The position numbers and the translations under genes are program-made. This document shows, one piece after another, positions 33,144 to 42,060 of a stretch of 64,000 nucleotides of DNA (positions are counted from its first letter, which is position 1; every line of letters starts with the position of its first letter). This DNA is from Streptomyces sp. 8K308 (GTDB taxonomy: Bacteria; Actinomycetota; Actinomycetes; Streptomycetales; Streptomycetaceae). The stretch spans positions 1 through 64,000 of the forward strand of contig NZ_SMKC01000007.1 in the NCBI RefSeq assembly GCF_004348315.1, in the 5' to 3' direction. The notes below the pieces were generated by a model that had not been told where the DNA came from, searched no databases, and worked only from the letters and a program-made list of their open reading frames with translations.

Positions 33144-34694
33144 CTAGGAGGTGAGGGCCGTCGTGCGGAGGAACCGCAGCGAGCCGTTGGGCATCGGCGT
33201 GTAGCCCTGCACCGACGAGGTCGTCGCCGTGTAGCTGTAGCTGGTGAACAGCCAGATCCAGGCGGCGTTGTCCTCCAGGTGGTCGGAGATCTGGTGGTAG
33301 ATCTCGCGGCGATCCTCCGGGTCCTCGATGGCCCGGCCCTGGGCGAACAGGTCGTCGAGCTCGGGCGAGCTGTAGCCCGCCACCGGGTTCAGGTTGCCGT
33401 CGCTGGTGAAGTACCGGCCGTACATGCCGTGCGGGTCGGGGTTGCCGCCGTTCAGCGCGACCGCCGCGTCGAAGTCGCCGGCCACCCAGCGGTCGACGTA
33501 GGCGCCGGACTCGAGCACCTCGAGCTCCAGGGTGATGCCGGCCTCGGCGAGCTGGGCCTGGAGGTTCTGCGCCTCGTTGACGGAGGTCGCGTACTCGCCC
33601 TGGGAGACGATGGTGTTGATCGTGAGGTCCGACACCCCCGCGTCCTCCAGGTACTGGGCCGCCTGGTCCAGGTCACGCTCGGGGCAGGGGCGCGCCTGCG
33701 GGTCGGAGCGGTAGGCCGGGGAGGTGATCGGCCCGGTGACCTCGCCCTCGCCGAGGGCGGCCGTGTCCAGCACCTCCTGCCGGTCGATGGCGCACTGGAT
33801 GGCGAGGCGCACGTTGCGGTCGGCCAGGTCGCCGCGCCGCGCGTTCAGCATCAGCGTGTGGTAGCTGAGCTGCGCCGTGGCCTCCACGGTGACGTCGCCG
33901 GTCTCGGCGGTCTGCGCGACCAGCGGGTCGTCGAAGACGGCCATCTGGACGTTGCCCGACTGGAGCGCGGAGACGATGGCCGACTCGTCGGGGATCACCC
34001 GGAACTCGACGCTGGCCAGCGCCGCCGGGTAGCCCCAGAACTCCTCGTTCCTGACCAGGGTGACGGACTGGCTTGAGACCCGGTTGTCGAAGGTGAAGGG
34101 GCCCGTGCCGTTCGGCTGGGTGTTCAGCTCCTCCTCGGTGTCGTCGGAGGAGAGGATCGCCATGTTGACCGAGGCCAGGTTGGCCGGCAGCGAGGCGTCG
34201 GGGCTGTTGAGGTTGAGCACCACCGTCGTCTCGTCCGGGGCCTCGACCGACTCCACGGCCGCCAGCGAGGCGGCGGCCACGGCCGCGGTCTCCTCGGCCA
34301 TGATGCTCTCCAGCGAGAACACCACGTCCTCGGAGTCCATGGCGCTGCCGTCCTGGAAGGTGACCCCGGAACGCAGGTGGAAGGTGAGGGTGCTGCCGTC
34401 CTCCGAGGTCTCCCACTCCTCGGCGAGGCCCGGCACCACCGACATGTCGGAGTCGAGCTCCGTCAGCGTGCCGTAGATGTTCTGCAGCACGTTCACCGCC
34501 TGGAACTGGGTGGCCGTCCAGGGGAAAAGCGTGTCGGGGTCCGAGGTCACGCCGATGACGAGGTCGCCGCCCCCGGCGGGCGCGGCGCCGTCGGACGAGC
34601 CGGAGTCCGAGCATCCGGCGAGCACGAGCGAGAGCGCCGTGGCCCCGCTCAGCGTCGCCAGCGTGCCGCGGGCTATCCGCTTTCTCTGTGACAT
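33144..34694 (-). CDS. Oligopeptide-type ABC transporter substrate-binding lipoprotein (family 5)
   Basis: 516 residues from ATG 34694 (GAGGAAG upstream). Lipobox LVLAGC follows a hydrophobic signal, then a Ser/Gly tether. SBP_bac_5 landmarks are LFPWTATQFQAVNVLQNIYG, LAEEWETSEDGSTLTFHLRS, FQDGSAMDSEDVVFSLESIM and YFTSDGNLNPVAGYSSPELD. It captures peptides or peptide-linked ligands outside the cell for the DppBC/DF machinery encoded downstream. It is the first gene of the operon and is divergent from the RpiR-type regulator, which probably controls it from the 34695-34911 gap. Confidence 0.95.
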   Translation of the reverse strand: MSQRKRIARGTLATLSGATALSLVLAGCSDSGSSDGAAPAGGGDLVIGVTSDPDTLFPWTATQFQAVNVLQNIYGTLTELDSDMSVVPGLAEEWETSEDGSTLTFHLRSGVTFQDGSAMDSEDVVFSLESIMAEETAAVAAASLAAVESVEAPDETTVVLNLNSPDASLPANLASVNMAILSSDDTEEELNTQPNGTGPFTFDNRVSSQSVTLVRNEEFWGYPAALASVEFRVIPDESAIVSALQSGNVQMAVFDDPLVAQTAETGDVTVEATAQLSYHTLMLNARRGDLADRNVRLAIQCAIDRQEVLDTAALGEGEVTGPITSPAYRSDPQARPCPERDLDQAAQYLEDAGVSDLTINTIVSQGEYATSVNEAQNLQAQLAEAGITLELEVLESGAYVDRWVAGDFDAAVALNGGNPDPHGMYGRYFTSDGNLNPVAGYSSPELDDLFAQGRAIEDPEDRREIYHQISDHLEDNAAWIWLFTSYSYTATTSSVQGYTPMPNGSLRFLRTTALTS

Positions 34695-34911
34695 GAGCTT
34701 CCTCAAAGCTGTGGGGTGTTACTCAGCCGCGCGTGGAGTGGAGACGACGTGTGGAGTTTGACACCAAGACGCCTGCGAAGCGGGGCTGGCAGAAACTTAC
34801 CTTCAAGGAATCCGTGGTGTAAATATGTTCCCTGGTGGGCACGGGAGTTGCCTCAGTCCCGCTACGGTGGGTCGGCGCACGGTTACGGGCGCCGGAACGG
34901 AAGGAACGACC
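34695..34911. promoter_or_regulatory. Divergent promoter region, importer operon / RpiR-type regulator
   Basis: 217 bp separating the binding-protein gene from the regulator. AT-richer tracts (34755-34765 and 34790-34825, including TGTAAATATG) are candidate promoter cores. I could not define a clear palindromic operator. Placement alone suggests the SIS-domain regulator binds here. Confidence 0.5.
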
Positions 34912-35811
34912 GTGGGCCACGATGCCATTGAACGACCCGATTCCCGAACGGTGTTGGTGCGAATGCGCGCGGCGCTCCCGGCGCTGCGGCCCTCCGAGCG
35001 GCGCATCGCCCAGGCATTCCTCGACAGCCCGGCCGACTCGGCGCTGCTCTCCATGGCCGACCTCGCCGAGCGCTGCGGCACCTCGCCGACCTCCGTGGTC
35101 CGCTTCTACCGCCGCATCGGATACGCACACTACCGGGACCTGCGCATCGACGTCGCTCGGGAGGCCACCCGCGAGAAGCTGGCCCACGCCGAGCTGCCGG
35201 CCGTCTCCGGCGACATCGACCGCGACGACACCCTGGACCAGATCGTCTCCAAGGTGGCGCTCAACGAGACCCTGTCGATATCCGACACCATGAACGCCCT
35301 CGACCGCGGGGCGCTCGCCAGGGCCGTGCGGCTCGTCGCCGGCGCCCGCCGGGTGGACGGCTTCGGCGTCGGCGCCAGCTCCTTCGTCAGCCTCGACCTC
35401 CAGCACAAGCTGGTCCGCATCGGCCGCACCGCCCTCAACTGGCGCGACTCGCACGCCGCCAGGACGGCGGCGGCCACCCTGGACGACTCGTGCGTCGCCA
35501 TCGCCATCTCGCACTCCGGAACCACCATTGACACCGTCGAGTTCGTCACCATCGCCCGCCAGGCAGGCGCGTCGACCGTCGCCATCACCAACCACGGACG
35601 CTCCCCACTGGGCGAGGTGGCCGACGTGGTGCTCACGACCGCCGCCCGGGAGACCCGGTTCCGCTCCGGGGCGCTGGGCAGCAGGATCGCCCAACTCATG
35701 GTTGTCGACTGCCTCTTCACCGGAGTGGCGCAAACCTCGTACGACGCCTCCATGGCGGCGTTGCGCAACACCTACGCCGCGGTCCACTACCGAACCGTGG
35801 ACGAGACCTGA
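34912..35811 (+). CDS. MurR/RpiR family transcriptional regulator
   Basis: 299 residues from GTG 34912 (GGAAGGAAC upstream); the frame is open further upstream but without a good site. The N-terminal HTH_6 domain (LRPSERRIAQAFLDSPADSA, CGTSPTSVVRFYRRIGYAHY) is followed by a SIS sugar-phosphate domain from ~125 (VDGFGVGASSFVSLDLQHKL, VAIAISHSGTTIDTV, VAITNHGRSPLGEVADVVL). In E. coli MurR of this family senses MurNAc-6-phosphate, the product of AnmK, which makes the same inducer plausible here. It precedes nagB by 28 bp in the same direction. Confidence 0.94.
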   Translation: MGHDAIERPDSRTVLVRMRAALPALRPSERRIAQAFLDSPADSALLSMADLAERCGTSPTSVVRFYRRIGYAHYRDLRIDVAREATREKLAHAELPAVSGDIDRDDTLDQIVSKVALNETLSISDTMNALDRGALARAVRLVAGARRVDGFGVGASSFVSLDLQHKLVRIGRTALNWRDSHAARTAAATLDDSCVAIAISHSGTTIDTVEFVTIARQAGASTVAITNHGRSPLGEVADVVLTTAARETRFRSGALGSRIAQLMVVDCLFTGVAQTSYDASMAALRNTYAAVHYRTVDET

Positions 35812-35839
35812 ACACCGCGAGACGCAGAACGGAAAATCC

Positions 35840-36625
35840 ATGACAGAGGTCGTCATCGTGTCCGACGCGGCCGCCGGCGGCGAGCTCGCGGCCCGCGCCA
35901 TGCTCGCCGCCCTCGACGCGCGACCCGACGCCGTGCTCGGCCTTGCCACCGGCTCCACCCAGCTGCCCGTCTACCGGGCGCTCGCCGAGCTGATCGCGCG
36001 CGAGCGGCGGGACGTCAGCCGGGTGAGCGCCTTCGCCCTCGACGAGTACGTCGGCCTGCCAGGAGACCACCCGGGGAGCTACCACTCCTACGTGGCCCGC
36101 GAGGTCACCGGGCCCCTCGGCCTCGACCCGCGCCTGGTCCACGTGCCGGACGGCGACCCCGAGCGGGCGCCGTCCGTGGGCGAGGAGTACGAACTGGCCA
36201 TCGAGGCCGCCGGCGGCGTCGACGTCCAACTGCTCGGCATCGGCACCGGCGGTCACCTCGGTTTCAACGAGCCCGGTTCCTCGTTCGGCTCCCGCACCCG
36301 CGTCAAGACCCTCACCGAGCGCACCCGCCGCGACAACGCCCGGTTCTTCGCGACGCCCGACGAGGTGCCGCTGCACTGTGTGACCCAGGGCATCGGCACC
36401 ATCCTGCGGGCCAGGCACCTGCTGCTGCTCGCGTTCGGCACGGCCAAGGCGGCGGCCGTCGCCGCCGCCGTCGAGGGGCCGCTCACCGCGAGCCACCCCG
36501 CCTCGGCCATCCAGCTCCACCCGCACGCCACCGTCATCGTCGACGAGGCGGCGGCCGGCCGGCTCGCCAACCTCGACTACTACCGGCACGCCTGGGCGAA
36601 CAAGCCGGCCTGGCAGGGCATCTGA
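35840..36625 (+). CDS. nagB: Glucosamine-6-phosphate deaminase
   Basis: 261 residues from ATG 35840. LGLATGSTQLPVYRAL, SAFALDEYVGLPGDHPGSYH and LGIGTGGHLGFNEPGSSFG are the substrate-binding and catalytic blocks of NagB, and the Asp/His pair is intact. The enzyme converts GlcN-6-phosphate to fructose-6-phosphate and ammonia, the exit of amino-sugar salvage into glycolysis. It lies 28 bp after the RpiR-type regulator. With AnmK and the peptide importer on the other strand it completes a recycling theme, though NagA and MurQ are not visible. Confidence 0.96.
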   Translation: MTEVVIVSDAAAGGELAARAMLAALDARPDAVLGLATGSTQLPVYRALAELIARERRDVSRVSAFALDEYVGLPGDHPGSYHSYVAREVTGPLGLDPRLVHVPDGDPERAPSVGEEYELAIEAAGGVDVQLLGIGTGGHLGFNEPGSSFGSRTRVKTLTERTRRDNARFFATPDEVPLHCVTQGIGTILRARHLLLLAFGTAKAAAVAAAVEGPLTASHPASAIQLHPHATVIVDEAAAGRLANLDYYRHAWANKPAWQGI

Positions 36626-36723
36626 ACCGCCGGGTGGCGAGCCCCCGCGAGCCCGCACTTGACCTCAATCGCACTTGAGGTCCGAGCCTTGTCGCATCGC
36701 ACCAAGACAGGGAGACGACAACG

Positions 36724-37673
36724 ATGCGGGTGGCACAGGTGACGAGGTTCGGCGGGCCCGAGGTGATCGAGACGGCGAGCTGCCGGATCCCGTTCCGGGC
36801 CCGGGCCAGGTGGTGATCGAGGTCGCCGCCGCGGACACGATCTTCGTCGAGACGCAGATCCGCGCGGGCTGGAACGCCGACCACTGGGGCATGGTCCCGC
36901 CCTACGTGCCCGGTGGCGCGGTGGCCGGCGCCGTCGCCGCGACCGGCCCTGGCGTGGACCCGTCCCTGACCGGCCGCGCGGTCGCCGCGCACACCCGGCC
37001 GGCCGGCGGCTACGCCGAGCGGGCCCTGGTCCCGGTCGAGGCCCTCATCCCGCTCCCGAGCGGCCTCGACCCGGAGACGGCCGCCGCGCTCATGCACGAC
37101 GGCCCGACCGCCCTCGGCCTGCTCGCCGGCGCGGACGTGCGGGCGGGCGAATCGGTGCTGATCCTGCCCGCCGCCGGTGGCGCGAGCAGCCTGCTGGTCC
37201 AGTTGGCGAAGGCGGCCGGCGCCCGGGGCACGGGCGCCGCTCGCGGCAGGCGCAAGCTGGACGCCGTACGCGAGCTGGGCGCCGACGCCGTCGTCGACTA
37301 CTCCGAGCCCGGCTGGCTCGACGGCCTCAGCGCCGACGTGATCTTCGAGGGCGTGGGCGGCGAACTCGGCGCCAGCGCCCTGCGCGCCGCCGCGGACGGC
37401 GCGCGGGTGGCCGCGTTCGGAGCGCCGAGCGGCGACTTCGCGGCGCACGACCCGGCGGAGCTCGAGCGCCGCGGCATCCGGCTCTCCGGCATCCAACAGG
37501 TGCAGTTCACCCCGGAGCGGCTCAGGGAGATCACCGCCAGGGCCCTGGCGGAGGCGGCTGTCGGCCGCCTCCGCCCGCTGATCGCCCAGCGCCTCCCCCT
37601 GGAGCGCGCCGCCGAAGCACACGCGGCGATCGAGTCGCGCGGCGTCGTGGGCAAGACCCTGCTGGTGCCGTAG
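36724..37673 (+). pseudogene. Zinc-binding-type quinone oxidoreductase / alcohol dehydrogenase, frameshifted near the N-terminus
   Basis: ATG 36724 starts MRVAQVTRFGGPEVIETA, then reaches a stop within ~31 codons. A one-base change at ~36775 restores a frame giving GELPDPVPGPGQVVIEVAAA and a complete medium-chain reductase to 37673. It has the RAGWNADHWGMVPPYVPGG, PTALGLLAGADVRAGESVLI and LPAAGGASSLLVQLAKAAGA blocks. No zinc-ligand Cys cluster is seen, as in quinone reductases, which use NADPH. Except for that one base the gene looks intact, so a sequencing error or recent mutation is equally likely. Confidence 0.85.
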
Positions 37674-37687
37674 ACCCAGGCTGGGTC
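37673..37687. terminator. Hairpin between convergent genes
   Basis: GACCCAGGCTGGGTC is a perfect inverted repeat starting at the last base of the oxidoreductase stop and ending 6 bp before the stop of the convergent small gene. It may serve both transcripts. Confidence 0.5.
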
Positions 37688-37692
37688 AGGAC

Positions 37693-37905
37693 CTAGTCGT
37701 TGGTCGCGGTGCGCCCGAGGATGGCGGCGTGTTCGAGCACGTCCTCCAGGGGGTCGTCGATCTGGCCGGTCTGGATCAGGCCGACCCGCGGCCCGATCGA
37801 GGTGGTTCCTGAGTAGTGCTCGTCCGCGCTCGCCGCGCCCGCGCCCAGCGCCGCCGCTCCGAACGTCGCCGCCGCCATCGCCGGCCACCGCGCCCAACGC
37901 CTCAT
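37693..37905 (-). CDS. Small secreted protein
   Basis: 70 residues. A signal peptide (MAAATFGAAALGAGAASADE, cut after ASA) leaves a ~42-residue mature peptide with SIGPRVGLIQTGQIDDPLED and VLEHAAILG. I recall short secreted Streptomyces proteins with a similar 'GLIxxGQIDDPxEDVLEH' pattern, but no function is known to me. It is monocistronic and convergent with the oxidoreductase gene. Confidence 0.72.
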   Translation of the reverse strand: MRRWARWPAMAAATFGAAALGAGAASADEHYSGTTSIGPRVGLIQTGQIDDPLEDVLEHAAILGRTATND

Positions 37906-37990
37906 GTCTCGTGCCCTTTCTCTGCTTACCGCCCTTACCTTTCGTTCATCACGGAAACGTCCCAGAAGGTTACGGCTTCAGCAGGTCGTA

Positions 37991-38916
37991 TTACTGTGCG
38001 TCAGGTGAGCGCCCCTCGGGCAGCACCGCGACCTGGTAGGGGGCGAGCCGCAGCCGTCCGCCGTCCGCCGGCGCGCCGCCCAGCAGGTCGGGCCCGACGC
38101 CGGCCGGCAACGTCACCTCCCGGGCCAGCTCCGTGTGGTGAGCAGGAAGAGGTGGTCCGTACCGTCCTCGGCCCGGCGCCTGACCGCCTCGACGCCCTCC
38201 GGGGTGTCGAGCACCGGGACGACGCCCGCCAGCCGCGCCGCGTCCAGCAGCACCGCGCTCATCGTGGCCTCGTCGGGCGAGGTGCCCAGGTAGGTCGCGG
38301 AACCGGCGCCGAAGCGGTGCCGGGTGGCCGCGGCCCGGCCCCGGTACTCGCCCTCGGTGTACTCGGCCAGCGCCTCCGCGCCGTCCAGCACGATCACGTC
38401 CTGCCACTCGCCGGCGACGCCCGGCCGGCCGGCGTGGCTGAGCCCGCGCGTCTCCTCCGGCTGCAGCGGGCTGAACTCCTCGACCAGCAGCCGCAGCAGC
38501 TCCCGGAAGGCCCCTGGGTGGCCGCCCGCCCTGACCCGGTCATGCTCGTCGACGATGCCGCTGAAGTACGACATCACTGGCCGCGTCCCGCACGAACTCG
38601 TCAGGTTCCGGGCGCCCGGGTCGTCCACCAGGTAGAGGCTTGGCACCACCAGGCGGTAGCGGCCCAGGTCGGCGCGCGGCGAGACGAAGTCGACCGGGAT
38701 GTTGGCGTGCCACAGCGGCCGGTGGTGCGCCAGCACCCGGGCCTTGAAGTCCAGGTCGACCGACGGGTGCCCGGGCAGCTCGACGGCCCACCAGCTCTCC
38801 CAGTCCCACACCACGGCCGTCTCGGCCGCCACCCGCCCGCCGGCCACCCCGGCGAGCCGCGGCAACTCGTCGCCCAGCTCGCGCACCCGGGAACAGCCGG
38901 CGTGGTGCGGAGGTCC
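37991..38916 (-). pseudogene. C-terminal part of a GH42 beta-galactosidase, frameshifted
   Basis: The main frame gives VRELGDELPRLAGVAGGRVA, VVWDWESWWAVELPGHPSVD, HANIPVDFVSPRADLGRYRL and MSYFSGIVDEHDRVRAGGHP, the trimerisation and C-terminal domains of GH42 enzymes. The catalytic barrel (~380 residues) is missing. Two opposite indels between ~38578 and 38605 garble about ten residues and then restore the frame. A further one-base loss at ~38140 moves the end (HTELAREVTLPAGVGPDLL to the stop at 37991) into another frame. It follows a permease stub and a binding protein on the same strand, so it is the tail of a galactoside operon with a large internal deletion. Confidence 0.78.
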
Positions 38917-38929
38917 TCACGAGTCCACC

Positions 38930-39160
38930 CCCCCCGCTGGGGGGCCCGCATCTGGCCGTAGCTGACGCCGAACGCGACGACGGCCAGGCTGCCCGCGATG
39001 GCCGCCCGGGAAGAGCGCGAGGAACGGGGCGAGGAAGGTCCAGCCGAAGGTCCAGCCGTGGCCGGTCTGCCGGCCGAGCCGGCCGGCCCGCACGTGGCGG
39101 CCCGACCCGGGCGGGACGGGGGGCGCGGCCCTGTCGTTCGGGATGGGTGGCGGTGCTCAT
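38930..39160 (-). pseudogene. N-terminal stub of a MalF-type sugar permease
   Basis: ATG 39160 overlaps the binding-protein stop by 4 nt and opens MSTATHPERQGRAP. After a one-base shift the sequence reads GRQTGHGWTFGWTFLAPFLA, the usual start of the first membrane helix of a sugar permease. The match ends at ~39000 and no further helices are found. A C8/G6 tract at 38928-38944 marks the junction with the GH42 remnant. The second permease and the GH42 catalytic domain appear to have been lost in one deletion. Confidence 0.6.
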
Positions 39161-40498
39161 GCGGTCACGCTCAACCCCTTCTGCTCCAGGGCGGCCACGG
39201 TGTCGCGCTGGGTGCTGTGCAGTGCGTCGCGCAGCGGTCGGCCGTCGCTGAGCGCGGCGGCCGCCGCGTCGATGAAGTCGTCGCGGACCTGGTCCATGGT
39301 CGGGCCCCAGGTCGTGACGCGGGTGTGGGCCGTCGCCTCGCGGAAGACGCCGTCGATCGGGCGCCCGCCGACCGCCTCCTGGGGGCGGGAGACCGCCGGG
39401 CGCGCCTGCCCCGCCAGGGAGGCGGGGAAGGGCGCGGCGTGCTCGGGGTCGACCAGCAGGTCGGCCGCGTCCGGATCGGTGTTGAGCCAGGCGGCGAACT
39501 TGACGGCGGTCGCGGCGTGTCGGCTGCCAGTGACGACGGCCGTCGACGAGTCGCCCCAGAAGCCGGAGGACGGCCGGTCGGCCTCGACGCTCGGCAGCGG
39601 GGCGACCCGCCAGGTTCCGTCGGGCGTGATGGGCGGGTACGAGGCGAGGGTGCCGACGCCCCAGGCGGGGCCGAGCCAGGCGGCCAGCGTGCCGTCCTGC
39701 AGCGCGCTGTGCCAGGCGGGGTTCCAGAGCTGGCTGGTCGTCACCAGGTCCTTCGGCGAGCAGTTCGGTCCAGAAGTTGGCGGTCTCGACGGACGGCGCG
39801 TCGTCGATGTCGACGTGCCAGCTCTCGCGCTCGGTGGAGAACCAGCGGGCGCCGCGGGCCGCGGCGAGCGAGGCGCACCAGAAGGCGTCGCCGGCCGGGT
39901 AGGCGGTCAGATAGCGGTCGCGGTCGGCGGCGCTCAGCGCGGCGGCGGTGTCGCGGAACTCGTCCCAGGTGTGGGGGGACGGTCAGGCCATGCGCGTCGA
40001 AGACGTCTTGGCGGTAGTACATGGCCATCGGTCCGATGTCCTGGGGGATGGCCCAGCCCCGGTCGTCGATAAGCACCTGCTGCCAGGCGGACGGCATGAA
40101 CTCGGGTTCCAGCGCGGTCGCCTGGGCGGTGATGTCCTCCAGGTAGCCGGCGACGGCCAGCGTGGTCAGGTTGTTGTAGTCGACCTGGACCAGGTCGGGT
40201 GCGCCGGTGCCGGCCACGAGCGCCGAGGAGAGGCGTTGGAAGATCCTCACCTGGCCGGCGGGCGTGGAGAGTTCGACGTGGACGTCGGGGTGGGTGCTGT
40301 TCCACAGGTCCACGGCCTGGCCGATGTCGGCCCAGGCCCGAACTGGAGCGTGACGGGCCCGGATCCGGACCGCTCCGAGCCCGACCGGGAGCAGGCGGTG
40401 GTGGCCGCCGTGCCGGCCGAGGCCAGCGCGAGGAGCAGGCCGAGGGCGCGTCGTCGGGATGGGTGGGGGAAGTGCGTGGGGAAGCGGCTGCTGGGCAC
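39157..40498 (-). pseudogene. Sugar ABC transporter substrate-binding lipoprotein with three frame disruptions
   Basis: ATG 40498 opens a lipoprotein signal (RRRALGLLLALASAGTAATT AC). Across shifts at ~40340, ~39975 (a G6 run) and ~39752 a full-length family 1 binding protein can be read: ADIGQAVDLWNSTHPDVHVE, GTGAPDLVQVDYNNLTTLAV, IDDRGWAIPQDIGPMAMYYR, GARWFSTERESWHVDIDDAP, WNPAWHSALQDGTLAAWLGP. The total length is near normal (~440 residues). All three lesions are one base, so errors in the assembly cannot be excluded. Its neighbours are a permease stub and a GH42 remnant, pointing to galactoside uptake. Confidence 0.8.
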
Positions 40499-40537
40499 GG
40501 CGTCCTCCGGTCAGCGGACCGACCTGAGCCTGCGGCA

Positions 40538-40573
40538 CCGAAACGTTCCGGGGGTCGAAAATTTTCCGGAAAA
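40538..40573 (-). promoter_or_regulatory. Operator-like palindromes upstream of the sugar-binding protein gene
   Basis: CCGAAACGTTCCGG (40538-40551, palindromic at 12 of 14 positions, central CG) is followed by the perfect palindrome TTTTCCGGAAAA (40562-40573), which overlaps GAAAATTTTC. A central-CG, GAAACGTT-type site 40 bp before a sugar-binding protein gene is what LacI-family repressors bind. No regulator is adjacent, which fits the decayed state of the operon. Confidence 0.5.
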
Positions 40574-40717
40574 GGTTTTCTGGGTGTGTTGCGCTGCTCG
40601 GCGTCGCCATGGCCTCGGGCTTCGTCAACCCTTGGCGCGCGATTCGTTTCCGAGGCGGGCCGTCAACAGGCTTGTTTGAGTGGTGGTTTCCGGAATTCGA
40701 TGTGAACAGTTTCCTGG

Positions 40718-41995
40718 TCAGCGGCCGGGTCGGGCCGCGCCCGGGCGGCGGGCGGCGTAGCCGGCGGCGCCGACCGCGAGCACCAGCGCGCCGGCCAGCA
40801 CCGAGGCGAGCGGCAGCGCGAGGGCCAGGGCCAGGCAGCCCACCAGGCCGACGGCCGGAACCAGCCGGCGCCGTCGGCCCTCGGCCGTGGGGAGCGTCCA
40901 GGCGCTGGCGTTGGCGATGGCGTAGTAGACCAGCACCGCGAACGAGGAGAAGCCGATCGCGCCCCGCAGGTCCACCGTCGCCGCGACCGCCGCGGCCACC
41001 GCGCCGACCGCGAGCTCGGCCCGGTGCGGCACCCCGAATCGCGGATGCACCGCGGCCAGCGGGTGCGGCAGGTGCCGGTCGCGGGCCATCGCCAGCGTGG
41101 TGCGGGAGACGCCGAGGATCAGCGCGAGCAACGAGCCCAGGGCGGCCACCACGGCGCCGACGCGCACCACGGGCGCCAACTCCGGCACCCCGGCGGCCCG
41201 CACCGTGTCCGCCAGCGGCGCGGCGGCGCCGGCCAGGCCACCCGCCCCGAGCACCGCGAGGGCGGCCAGCGCCACCGCCGCGTACACCACGAGCACGATG
41301 CCCAGGGCGAGCGAGACGGCCCGGGGGATGGTGCGCGCCGGATCGCGCACCTCCTCGCCCAGGGTGGCGATCCGCGCGTACCCGGCGAAGGCGAAGAACA
41401 GCAGCCCGGCCGCCCGCAGCAGGCCGTCGGCCCCCGCGTCCGTCCAGCCGTGCGCCAGGTCGATCCGGGCGGCGCTCGCCCGGTCGGAGGTGAGGGCGGC
41501 GACCACCACGGCGGCCAGCACCGCGAGCACCACGGCCACGATGAGCCGGGTGAGCCAGGCCGACTTCCGCACCCCGCCGTAGTTCACCGCGGTGAGCGCC
41601 ACCACGGCCGCGACCGCCACCGCGTGCGCCTGCTCGGGCCACGCGTAGGCCCCGACCGTGAGCGCCATCGCCGCGCAGGACGCGGTCTTGCCCACCACGA
41701 AGCCCCAGCCGGCCAGATAGCCCCAGAAGTCGCCGAGCCGCTCCCTGCCGTAGACGTAGGTGCCGCCCGAGGCCGGATAGCGCGCGGCCAGCCGGGCCGA
41801 GGAGGTGGCGTTGCAGTAGGCGACCAGCGCGGCCAGGGCCAGCGCGAGCGGCAGCGCGGCGCCCGCGGCCCCGGCGGCCGGGGCCAGCGCCGTGAACACG
41901 CCGGCCCCGACCATCGAGCCGAGCCCGATCACCACCGCGTCGAGGAGGCCGAGCCGCCGCCGCAGCCGCGGGCCGGAGCCGCCGGGTCCGTTCAT
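40718..41995 (-). CDS. APC family amino acid permease
   Basis: 425 residues from ATG 41995 (AGAGG upstream). It opens RRLGLLDAVVIGLGSMVGAG VFTALAP, the APC helix-1 signature, and about twelve hydrophobic helices follow. Typical pieces are ARYPASGGTYVYGRERLGDF, FFAFAGYARIATLGEEVRDP and ILGVSRTTLAMARDRHLPHP. It should import an amino acid by proton or sodium coupling. The two downstream genes in the same direction degrade tyrosine (fumarylacetoacetase, HPPD lie upstream on the same strand), so an aromatic amino acid is a reasonable but unproven substrate. Confidence 0.93.
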   Translation of the reverse strand: MNGPGGSGPRLRRRLGLLDAVVIGLGSMVGAGVFTALAPAAGAAGAALPLALALAALVAYCNATSSARLAARYPASGGTYVYGRERLGDFWGYLAGWGFVVGKTASCAAMALTVGAYAWPEQAHAVAVAAVVALTAVNYGGVRKSAWLTRLIVAVVLAVLAAVVVAALTSDRASAARIDLAHGWTDAGADGLLRAAGLLFFAFAGYARIATLGEEVRDPARTIPRAVSLALGIVLVVYAAVALAALAVLGAGGLAGAAAPLADTVRAAGVPELAPVVRVGAVVAALGSLLALILGVSRTTLAMARDRHLPHPLAAVHPRFGVPHRAELAVGAVAAAVAATVDLRGAIGFSSFAVLVYYAIANASAWTLPTAEGRRRRLVPAVGLVGCLALALALPLASVLAGALVLAVGAAGYAARRPGAARPGR

Positions 41996-42060
41996 GGTGG
42001 TGGCCTCTCGCGGGTCTGCCTGCCGTGTCCGGGCCATGATGCAGGACCGGCCGGCGGCGG

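Noticed and set aside
36724-37673. An upstream start for the oxidoreductase at 36675
   Set aside because: That frame gives an N-terminus unlike the family and overlaps no ribosome site. ATG 36724 gives the correct MRVAQVTRFGGPEV start, followed by a one-base lesion.
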